Shown here piece after piece: positions 40,958 to 47,479 of a DNA stretch of 47,479 nt. The first letter of the stretch is position 1. Every line of letters begins with the position of its first letter. The DNA comes from an uncultured Mycoplasmatota bacterium. Its GTDB lineage: Bacteria; Bacillota_I; Bacilli_A; RF39; UBA660. The notes beneath the pieces were generated by a model. It worked only from the letters and a program-made list of their open reading frames with translations, was not told the DNA's origin and made no database searches. The stretch is taken from contig CANTCQ010000010.1 in NCBI GenBank assembly GCA_947652325.1, forward strand, positions 1-47,479, written 5' to 3'. A program made the position numbers and the translations under genes.

Positions 40958-42909
40958 ATTGCTTTTTCTAATTCCTCTTTTGTCATTTTCGTATACCCTT
41001 TGATTTTATTTGACTTAGCAATTTCACGAAGTTTTAATAAAGAGGGTTCTCCTTCTTTTAAGGGTTCTAAATTGTCTGCTATTTTACCAGTTGTCACTAG
41101 GGATTCAATTTCTTCTTTTGTTAATGTTTCTCTTTCAATCAAAGCTTTACTTAAAGTCATTACTAATTCTTCATTATCGTGTAGTATTTTTTTTGCGTCG
41201 GCATAACAGTTTTCAATGATTTTTCTTACTTCTCTATCAATTTCAAGAGCAACTTGGTCAGAGTAATTTTTTGTTTTATTATAATCTCTACCTAAAAATA
41301 CTCCTTCGGATTTTTGTTCGTACTGCATTGGTCCAAGTTCACTCATACCGTATTCGGAAACCATACTACGAGCAATATTGGTTGCTTTTTTAAAGTCATC
41401 GCTTGCTCCTGTTGTAATTTCTCCCAAGAATAATTCTTCCGCTGCACGGCCTCCTAAAAGTCCTGTTATCATAGCCAGTAATTCTTTTTGTGTCATAACT
41501 GATATTTTTTCTTCTTTTGGAAGCATCATAGTATAACCACCAGCCATACCACGAGGAATAATTGTAATTTTATGAACTTCATTTGCATCTTCTAATTTTA
41601 TGCCAATTACAGCGTGTCCAGATTCGTGGATACTAACAAGTTTTTTCTCTTTATCAGTAATTTTACGAGAAGTTTTAGCAGGCCCCATTAAAACACGGTC
41701 GGTTGCTTCATCAATGTCATCCATCGTAATGGATTCTTCATTTTTACGTACGGCGAGTAATGCAGCTTCGTTAAGTAAATTCTCTAAATCTGCCCCACTA
41801 AATCCAGGTGTTCTAGCACTTATATTTTCTAATTTTACACTTTCAGAAAGTATTTTATTACGAGCATGCACTTTTAATATTTCTTCACGCTCTTTTGTAT
41901 CTGGTAAATTTACTGTTACTTGTCTATCAAATCTTCCTGGCCTTAAAAGTGCTGGGTCAAGTACATCAGGACGGTTTGTAGCAGCAATGATTATAATACC
42001 TTCATTTGCTCCAAATCCATCCATTTCTGTTAGTAATTGATTTAATGTTTGTTCTCTTTCATCGTGTCCTCCACCAAGACCTGCTCCACGTTGACGACCT
42101 ACTGCATCAATTTCATCAATAAAGATTAGACAAGGGGCATTTTTTTTCGCTTCTTTAAACATATCGCGAACACGACTTGCTCCAACTCCTACAAATAATT
42201 CAACAAAATCAGAGCCACTTATGTAATAGAATGGTACATTAGCTTCTCCAGCAACTGCTTTTGCAAGTAATGTTTTACCTGTTCCCGGAGGACCTACTAA
42301 TAAAACACCTTTGGGAATACGTGCTCCTAATTTTTGAAATTTTTTCGGATTTTTTAAAAAATCAATTAATTCTGCTACTTCTTCTTTTTCTTCTTTTAAT
42401 CCGGCAACATCTTTAAATTTTACATTGCCGCCATCTTCTGAAAGTCTGGCACGGCTTTTTCCAAAATCCATTGAATTTTTGTTACTTCCTGCCATTTTGG
42501 TAAAAAAGAAATAAGAAACAACTATAATAATTACCAAAGGTAAAAAGTTAATCACTATATACAATATAGAAATAGAACCTGGGTCTTTTTTTGTTTCATA
42601 TACTTTTAAATCATGGGCTTTAGCATAATTTGTAATTTCTGTTAAGTCTTTTTCTACTACTTTTGAAGAAAAAGTTTCTTTTTCTTTGTACCCATTTAGT
42701 TTTCCTTCAATGTAGTAAACAGAATCGGTACTACTAGGTGTAATGACAATTTCTGATACATTGCTCTTTTCTAATTCTCCTAATAATTCTCCAGTCGTTA
42801 ATTCATGATTTACTGCTCCACCTAGATTTAAAACAGTTAATACAAAGAAAATAACAATAATAAGAACTACATAGGGAAATAAATTTTTCATCGTATTATT
42901 TTTCTTCAT
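40936..42909 (-). CDS. ftsH: ATP-dependent zinc metalloprotease FtsH
   Basis: FtsH is a membrane-bound AAA+ protease that degrades regulators and unfolded membrane proteins; in Bacillus it is needed for sporulation. The 657-residue protein has two membrane helices (about 9-28 and 113-137), the AAA domain with Walker A GPPGTGKT, Walker [13 protein letters not shown], the pore motif, the second region of homology [21 protein letters not shown], and the zinc site HESGH in the protease domain, with a third ligand Asp in [12 protein letters not shown]. It overlaps tilS by 14 bases; AAGGAG is the ribosome site. The C-terminal tail is long and charged and contains a SAP-like segment. Confidence 0.98.
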   Translation of the reverse strand: MKKNNTMKNLFPYVVLIIVIFFVLTVLNLGGAVNHELTTGELLGELEKSNVSEIVITPSSTDSVYYIEGKLNGYKEKETFSSKVVEKDLTEITNYAKAHDLKVYETKKDPGSISILYIVINFLPLVIIIVVSYFFFTKMAGSNKNSMDFGKSRARLSEDGGNVKFKDVAGLKEEKEEVAELIDFLKNPKKFQKLGARIPKGVLLVGPPGTGKTLLAKAVAGEANVPFYYISGSDFVELFVGVGASRVRDMFKEAKKNAPCLIFIDEIDAVGRQRGAGLGGGHDEREQTLNQLLTEMDGFGANEGIIIIAATNRPDVLDPALLRPGRFDRQVTVNLPDTKEREEILKVHARNKILSESVKLENISARTPGFSGADLENLLNEAALLAVRKNEESITMDDIDEATDRVLMGPAKTSRKITDKEKKLVSIHESGHAVIGIKLEDANEVHKITIIPRGMAGGYTMMLPKEEKISVMTQKELLAMITGLLGGRAAEELFLGEITTGASDDFKKATNIARSMVSEYGMSELGPMQYEQKSEGVFLGRDYNKTKNYSDQVALEIDREVRKIIENCYADAKKILHDNEELVMTLSKALIERETLTKEEIESLVTTGKIADNLEPLKEGEPSLLKLREIAKSNKIKGYTKMTKEELEKAIKELEKE

Positions 42910-44242
42910 TTTCTTTCTCCTTACTTATTACATATTTATATATTATATCATAATATTCCTCAATATTTTTGTCGAAATTTGATTTTTTTACACCTGGAAT
43001 CCAAAGAATTGTATCGTTTTTATCTACTACAATTGGCCAAGTATTTCTTTTTTCTAAACCAATTTTTTCGTTTATAAAAATATCTTTTACTTTTTTTGTA
43101 CCTTTTAAATTCTTTACTTTTATTGTATCTTTAGGTTTTCTAGTACGTACTTTTAAAGGAAAAGCTATTTCTTTACTATCTAACCTTAAAATATAATTGC
43201 TTTTTGTGTCTGATTTTTTTATTCTTTCTATTTTTTCTTGGGTGTTCCATAAAAGGCTTTCTTCTAAAATATATTCTTTATTTTCTTCTTTAGCCTTTTT
43301 TTTAAAATAGGCAGTATTATATTCCTTTATCCAAGTTTTTTTTAGTGGAAGATTTATTTTAGCATTAGAAGAAGATGAATTGCTTATTTTTTGAATCAGC
43401 TTCACATGTTTGTCATTTATTAAATAAATTTTATCTTGATATTCTTTCTTTAAAATATACTCAAGCACACAACGCTGCATTAAAGAATCTAATTCCTTAA
43501 ATTCACGCAAATTTACTTTATCAAAATCACTTACGGTAGTCAAGGCGATTTGGACTTGTTTTTCTAAATACATATCTATTTCGTTTAGATTTTCACTCAT
43601 TTTCAAAAATTTTCGATGCACGTTTTTATTTTCTTTTTTTAAAAACGGAAGAATATGTGTTCGAAAACGATTTCTAGTAAACATTTGACTTTGATTTGAA
43701 CTATCTATTCGATATTCTATTTGATTTTCTACATTATATTTTTCTATTTCTTGTTTTGTAGTGTAAATTAATGGTCTTAAAAGTGTATAGTTTTTAGTTT
43801 TTGTGCTATTTTGAAAACCACTATATCCATGTAAATTACTTCCTCTTGTTATGCGCATTAAAACTGTTTCTATTAAATCATCCCCATGATGAGCGGTTAG
43901 TAAAAATTTAGCTTTGTATTTTTTTACAATTTCGTTGAAAAACTGATATCTTTTTTTCCTGGCTTGAAACTCAAAGTTCTTTTTTTCTTCAAATTGTAAT
44001 TTTTGATACTCGAATATTATGTTTTTTTCTTTGCATATTCTTTTTACAAAGCAAGCTTCTTCTTCACTTTCTTTTCGTACACCATGATTAATGTGAGCCA
44101 CTATAATTTTTAAATGAAGTAATTCTTTTTGCTTGTTTACAAGGTCTAAAAGACACATAGAATCAGGTCCTCCTGAAACTCCAATTACGAGGCAGTCATT
44201 TGTTTTTAAAATGTTTTCTAAAAAATTGATAGTGTCTTTCAA
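42896..44242 (-). CDS. tilS: tRNA(Ile) lysidine synthetase
   Basis: TilS modifies the wobble cytidine of the CAU anticodon of tRNA-Ile2 so that it reads AUA. The PP-loop [13 protein letters not shown] is near the N-terminus, followed by [53 protein letters not shown] and [13 protein letters not shown], and a C-terminal substrate-binding domain (about 360-445). I chose the TTG at 44242, which follows GGGTGAT; the ATG 17 codons upstream has no ribosome site. In Bacillus tilS also precedes ftsH (with hprT between them), which here overlaps directly. Confidence 0.94.
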   Translation of the reverse strand: MKDTINFLENILKTNDCLVIGVSGGPDSMCLLDLVNKQKELLHLKIIVAHINHGVRKESEEEACFVKRICKEKNIIFEYQKLQFEEKKNFEFQARKKRYQFFNEIVKKYKAKFLLTAHHGDDLIETVLMRITRGSNLHGYSGFQNSTKTKNYTLLRPLIYTTKQEIEKYNVENQIEYRIDSSNQSQMFTRNRFRTHILPFLKKENKNVHRKFLKMSENLNEIDMYLEKQVQIALTTVSDFDKVNLREFKELDSLMQRCVLEYILKKEYQDKIYLINDKHVKLIQKISNSSSSNAKINLPLKKTWIKEYNTAYFKKKAKEENKEYILEESLLWNTQEKIERIKKSDTKSNYILRLDSKEIAFPLKVRTRKPKDTIKVKNLKGTKKVKDIFINEKIGLEKRNTWPIVVDKNDTILWIPGVKKSNFDKNIEEYYDIIYKYVISKEKENEEK

Positions 44243-44337
44243 AATTATCACCCATTTGTTCTCTATTTTAAAGTATCCTTTTTTTAAATGCAATTCTTTT
44301 TGACGTGTTGATAAGTTTTAGAATAACTTTTTTAATG

Positions 44338-45424
44338 TTACTCCTTTGTTTTTAAAATCGATTCGATAATGGGTAGTAAATTTCCATCTAGTACTTTATT
44401 AACATTACTGGTTTCAAATCCAGAACGGTTATCTTTTATTAATTTGTATGGTTCTAAAACATAACTTCTGATTTGACTGCCAAAATTAATATTTGCCATA
44501 TCTCCTTTTAAATCATTTATTTCTTTTTCACGAGTGGATAACTCTAATTCATACAGTTTATTTCTTAACATTTTCATTGCTTGGTCTTTGTTCTTTAATT
44601 GACTACGTTCGTTTTGACAAGTTACAACAGTTTTGGTTGGTAAATGCGTAATTCGAACTGCTGAATTGGAAGTGTTTACGGATTGTCCTCCTGCTCCACT
44701 TGAATGATAAACATCAATTTTTAAATCACTTTCTTTGATATCAATGTTGATATCTTTATTGTATTCAGGAGTTATTAAAACGGAAGCAAAAGAAGTATGC
44801 CTCCTTTTATTAGAATCGAAGGGGGAAATACGAACTAAGCGGTGGACTCCTTTTTCTGTTTTTAGGTAACCATAGGCATAAAGACCTTTTATATAAAGTG
44901 TAACACTTTTTATACCTGCTTCTTCTCCTCTTCCATATTCTATTATTTCATATTTGTAATTCATATTTTCACAAAATCTTGTATACATGCGTAAGAGCAT
45001 GTTTGCCCAATCGCAAGATTCTGTTCCTCCTGCACCGGGGTGAATTTCGATATAACAATTTAATTTGTCTGATTCTTTATTTAATAAACAGCTTATTTCT
45101 AGTTCTTCTATTTGACTCTCTAAAATAGGAATTTCATTCTGTATTTCTTTTAATTCATTTTCTCCCAAAATGTCTAAAAGCTCTATGTTATCCGTAATAT
45201 TTTTTTGTATTGTTTCATATTTTTCTATTTCTTTTTTAATATTTACTAATTCTTGGTTAATTTGATTCGATTTTTCTATGTCTTGCCAAAAATTTTCTTT
45301 TTTTATTTCTATTTCTAATTCTAATTTCCTCTTATTTTTTGTTTTTAAGTCAAAGAGACCTCCCGAGGTCTTCTACATCTGCTTTTAAACTCTCTAATTT
45401 TGCTTTTATTTCTTTTTTATCCAT
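44338..45424 (-). CDS. prfB: Peptide chain release factor 2 with programmed +1 frameshift
   Basis: RF2 terminates translation at UGA and UAA. The first frame runs 24 codons from the ATG at 45424 (MDKKEIKAKLESLKAD...) to CTT-TGA at 45350-45355; a +1 shift to GAC continues for 337 codons, giving 361 residues, close to the family length. The anticodon-like SPF is in RISPFDSNKRRH and the catalytic GGQ in SSGAGGQSVNTSNSAVRITH. The start codon lies inside the end of the PIG-L gene (8-base overlap). In Bacillus prfB follows secA; here the secA-like end is about 2 kb upstream with an insertion of two genes. Confidence 0.96.
45346..45371 (-). promoter_or_regulatory. RF2 autoregulatory frameshift site
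   Basis: Minus strand codons CTC GGG AGG TCT CTT TGA C: an SD-like GGGAGG three bases before the slippery CTT-TGA-C, the canonical RF2 arrangement. Low RF2 lets the ribosome slip +1. The SD-like region is itself part of an inverted repeat, AGACCTC-GG-GAGGTCT (45356-45371). Confidence 0.93.
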
Positions 45425-46799
45425 TTTGTTCTCCTTTTTTATTTATGTATTTTATTCCAATTCCTAATAGTAAACTCGTTATAATTATATCACGGATACA
45501 TTCTATTTTTTTGTCTTTTTTTCTTATGGTTTCTTCTGAATCAATTTGACTTTGATTTTCTTTATTCAAAGTTTCTTGTCTTTTTGGAGACTCTTGTTTT
45601 TTCTCTACAATATTTTCAAACATATCGTTTTTTTCTGTATCTTCTCCTACTAAAGAACGATATAAGCCAAATTCTCGAGGTGAATAAATTTTGATTTCAG
45701 TAGATTGGGTATATTCATTATTTTTTCCATTCATCCACGAGGTAAACCACGTGTATTGCTGAGATATATGTTTTTTATATCCTTCTTTAGATACTTCATA
45801 GGCAGTACGCCCATTAAAGTATTCTAATGGTATATCATAATCCATGATTATTTGATTTTTATTATATAAATGAAGATATGTTTTGGGTACATCCCAAACT
45901 CCATATTCTTGTATTGATTGGATGTGATATGTATTATCATTAGCTTTTTCTATCGCTTGTTTTAATATGTGTGTATTTAATATGTGCTGTCCATGTGAAT
46001 ATTCCCCTAATTCATCATGTCCGACTACCACAAATGGTTTAAACCTTCTAAGCATTTCTACTTCGAAAAAAATAGCATCTTCTTCTTCTATTTTTGTTTT
46101 TTTCATATTTGCTAGGGCACCTTCTAAAGTAGTAGAATAAGCATCTGGAATAATTCCAATGACCGGATAATTTTTTATACCTACTGTATAAAGACCATGT
46201 AGTTGTTCATGTAATCTTTTGGGATTATCATAGTGATTCGTAAAATATACTACTTGCACTTTTTTATTTTTGGCAACATAGGTAGGTAGTAATCCTAAGA
46301 AAAAAAGTTGTTCATCATCACTATGCGTGGAAAATAATAGTAAATCTGCTTTTTGGCAAGGAGAATTCCAGACTTCTACAAACTCAGGTAAATCGCCTTC
46401 TCCTAAAACATAAATATCTGCTATTTTTACTTTTTCTTGGTATTCTAATGTTATATCTTTTACAGCACCGATTTCTTTTTCAACATTTACGTATTCATGT
46501 AAAAATCCATTAGTTCCAATCGAAATAGTTTGTTCTTTATTTCGAATAACTCCTGGTTTACTTTTTAGTTCATATATTATATATATTCCGTATATATTTT
46601 CTATATTTTTTATTGAAATAGTAGTTCCTTTTTCAATTGTTATATGGGTATTTTCATTATTATCTTTTATTTTGATATTTTCTTTTTCATTTATAAGTAT
46701 GATACTATTATTGGTTATATCTTTTGCGTATACAAATGTTGGAAGTAATAGCACAAATAAACAAGTTAAAATGTATATTTTTGAATTTTTTCTTCTCAT
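45417..46799 (-). CDS. Membrane-anchored PIG-L family deacetylase
   Basis: The product begins MRRKNSKIYILTCLFVLLLP with a signal peptide ending near VYAKD, has a beta-rich N-terminal region, then a PIG-L/LmbE domain: LLLFSTHSDDEQLFFLGLLP (the usual AHPDDE zinc motif as THSDDE), VVYFTNHYDN, RLHEQLHGLYTVG and VVVGHDELGEYSHGQH carrying the third histidine. A charged linker and one C-terminal membrane helix (CIRDIIITSLLLGIGIKYIN) anchor it outside. PIG-L enzymes remove N-acetyl groups from sugars, so a wall glycan is a plausible substrate. The start at 46799 is favoured by the signal peptide; a promoter ends 7 bases before it, so the mRNA may be almost leaderless. It overlaps prfB by 8 bases. Confidence 0.85.
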   Translation of the reverse strand: MRRKNSKIYILTCLFVLLLPTFVYAKDITNNSIILINEKENIKIKDNNENTHITIEKGTTISIKNIENIYGIYIIYELKSKPGVIRNKEQTISIGTNGFLHEYVNVEKEIGAVKDITLEYQEKVKIADIYVLGEGDLPEFVEVWNSPCQKADLLLFSTHSDDEQLFFLGLLPTYVAKNKKVQVVYFTNHYDNPKRLHEQLHGLYTVGIKNYPVIGIIPDAYSTTLEGALANMKKTKIEEEDAIFFEVEMLRRFKPFVVVGHDELGEYSHGQHILNTHILKQAIEKANDNTYHIQSIQEYGVWDVPKTYLHLYNKNQIIMDYDIPLEYFNGRTAYEVSKEGYKKHISQQYTWFTSWMNGKNNEYTQSTEIKIYSPREFGLYRSLVGEDTEKNDMFENIVEKKQESPKRQETLNKENQSQIDSEETIRKKDKKIECIRDIIITSLLLGIGIKYINKKGEQNG

Positions 46800-46805
46800 G
46801 CATTT

Positions 46806-46834
46806 ATTATAGAAAAACTTTTTTAAATATGCAA
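46806..46834 (-). promoter_or_regulatory. Promoter of the PIG-L-prfB-tilS-ftsH unit
   Basis: Minus strand TTGCAT, 17-base spacer, TATAAT, ending 6 bases before the start codon at 46799. Transcription would begin at or just beside the ATG. Confidence 0.6.
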
Positions 46835-46921
46835 TGGATTTATAATTAATAAAAATATTTAACAATACTTTCTACTTGATTATACAAATTTATCTTTTTG
46901 ATGACTTTAATATCAATAAGC

Positions 46922-47065
46922 TTATTTATTTTTCTTATATTTACTCTTCCCATAAAATCTCTTTTTTCTGTCAACACCCTGTTGATATTTTGGATCACCA
47001 ATAGCACAACATATATGCTCTTTATCAATATTTTCTAATGTTAGATTAATATATTCATTTATCAT
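46922..47065 (-). pseudogene. N-terminal remnant of a GNAT-type acetyltransferase gene
   Basis: From the ATG at 47065, behind GGAG, the ORF reads MINEYINLTLENIDKEHICC and continues AIGDPKYQQGVDRKKRF before a stop at 46922, 47 residues in all. The pattern ENIDKEHICCAIgDpk.q.Gv..KK is the start of a common Firmicutes GNAT family protein of over 200 residues. The rest of the acetyltransferase fold is absent. It is a truncated leftover. Confidence 0.55.
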
Positions 47066-47435
47066 ACTTCAACTCCATTTCAAATTATGTTTATTGCTCC
47101 GTTTATATTTATTATTATACCATTTTATAAAATGTTTTATAGATGTTATGGAATAGTTTCTAATAATCATGTTCTAAATAGTTTTCAAAATTTTCAAATT
47201 CTAATCTATCATCATACTCTTCTTTTTCTGCCTTACTTTTGTTTCCTCCTTCACTTTTCTCAAGTAAAGGATTCAAAAAAATACCAGCTAAGATGCTAGT
47301 ATTTTTATTTACAAATTTGTTTGCATTAAGAAATTCTATTATTTTATAAGGGTTTAAAGCTATTTTTACAAACAATTTGACTTTTTTCTACTATCTGGTC
47401 AAGATAATCCCCTTCGTAAACTCTTATAAAACCTG
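47066..47435. other. Intergenic stretch between the acetyltransferase remnant and the secA-like end
   Basis: No supported gene lies in these 370 bases. They hold the terminator at 47274-47308 and, on the minus strand, a TATAAT at 47114-47119 without a clear -35, directly next to a perfect 14-base palindrome CATTTTATAAAATG (47121-47134). A 71-residue frame at 47160-47375 begins with TTG, lacks a ribosome site and reads through the terminator, so I do not call it a gene. Confidence 0.5.
47274..47308 (-). terminator. Terminator after the SEC-C protein gene
   Basis: AATACCAGC and GCTAGTATT pair over 9 bp (one G-U on the minus strand) with a 6-base loop; T tracts lie on both sides. It is about 130 bases after the stop of the gene entering from the right. 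Confidence 0.75.
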
Positions 47436-47479
47436 CTATTTACCGCAGCAATTTTTATACTTTTTGCCACTTCCACAAG
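47436..47479 (-). CDS. secA: C-terminal end of a SEC-C motif protein, probably SecA (partial)
   Basis: The last visible codons on the minus strand read CGSGKKYKNCCGK followed by TAG at 47436. This is the zinc-binding SEC-C motif that ends SecA, the preprotein translocase ATPase, and some other proteins. SecA is the best guess because secA precedes prfB in Bacillus and many relatives. The gene continues beyond the right edge, so identity cannot be confirmed here. Confidence 0.6.
   Translation of the reverse strand, partial: CGSGKKYKNCCGK

Noticed and set aside
42967..42977. Exact Spo0A-box-like TTTGTCGAAA upstream of ftsH
   Set aside because: It lies in tilS coding sequence, in codons for Phe-Asp-Lys, and one such match in a window of this size is expected by chance.
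46846..47028. A 60-residue minus-strand frame overlapping the acetyltransferase remnant
   Set aside because: The overlapping frame from 47065 has a ribosome site and a recognisable GNAT start; this one has neither and extends to the PIG-L promoter region.
47160..47375. A 71-residue minus-strand frame
   Set aside because: It begins with TTG without a ribosome site and reads through a strong bidirectional terminator hairpin.
1..47479. tRNA, rRNA, CRISPR, insertion sequence or prophage signatures
   Set aside because: No tRNA-like cloverleaf, repeat array, transposase, integrase or phage structural gene was recognised on either strand.

Overview
This 47.5 kb window is AT-rich, densely packed DNA from a low-GC Gram-positive bacterium. 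Several genes point to a spore former of the Bacilli: spo0A, a GerQ-type spore coat protein, a soj/spo0J (parA/parB) pair, whiA, and gene orders resembling the origin-proximal part of the Bacillus chromosome (soj-spo0J..ychF..rpsF-ssb-rpsR..rplI-dnaB..walJ-rlmH; tilS-ftsH; secA..prfB). I cannot name a genus; an uncultured gut Bacilli lineage is a guess. The code is standard: prfB (release factor 2) is present and uses its autoregulatory UGA frameshift. Almost all genes lie on the minus strand; only clpP, gerQ and lemA are on the plus strand. I see no tRNA, rRNA, CRISPR array or insertion sequence.

Layout, read in the direction of transcription (right to left). The right edge holds the last codons of a SEC-C-tailed protein, probably secA, then a terminator, an acetyltransferase gene remnant, and a block of a membrane-anchored PIG-L deacetylase, prfB, tilS and ftsH. 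A small unknown gene follows. Next is a tight operon parA-parB-mscS-DUF951-abgT-ychF, then a BI-1 family membrane protein. From about 34.1 to 31.0 kb lies a decayed island: a capA-like lipoprotein pseudogene, a tiny ORF, and two genes broken by frameshifts, one encoding an HExxH metalloprotease-like membrane protein. rpsF-ssb-rpsR follows, then an orphan 553-residue protein, a HipA-like kinase, and the run rplI-dnaB-M23 peptidase-walJ-rlmH-MFS transporter. ung, small gene remnants, the divergent lemA, an MBL hydrolase and gerQ occupy 18.4-21.1 kb. YitT plus a 499-residue HELGH protein precede ftsE-ftsX-M23 peptidase (a divisome-controlled wall hydrolase unit), then whiA and an unknown gene convergent with clpP.

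The left 11 kb is the lower-glycolysis region: a TGS-uridine-kinase fusion, gapA, pgk, and a very divergent tpiA, then a terminator, spo0A, another terminator, an orphan coiled-coil gene pair (probably one gene split at a run of ten A), another terminator, then gpmI and a cadherin-like surface protein. spo0A and the coiled-coil locus therefore sit as separate transcription units inside a classical gap-pgk-tpi-gpm cluster.

The points most worth a second look are the X-Y coiled-coil locus split at the A10 run beside spo0A, the tpiA that keeps its catalytic residues but has lost the usual phosphate-loop motifs, the decayed island at 31-34 kb, an identical 20-base promoter module in front of lemA and the BI-1 gene, and several orphan proteins. 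All coordinates and reading frames were worked out by eye; family assignments are from recognised motifs, not from database searches.
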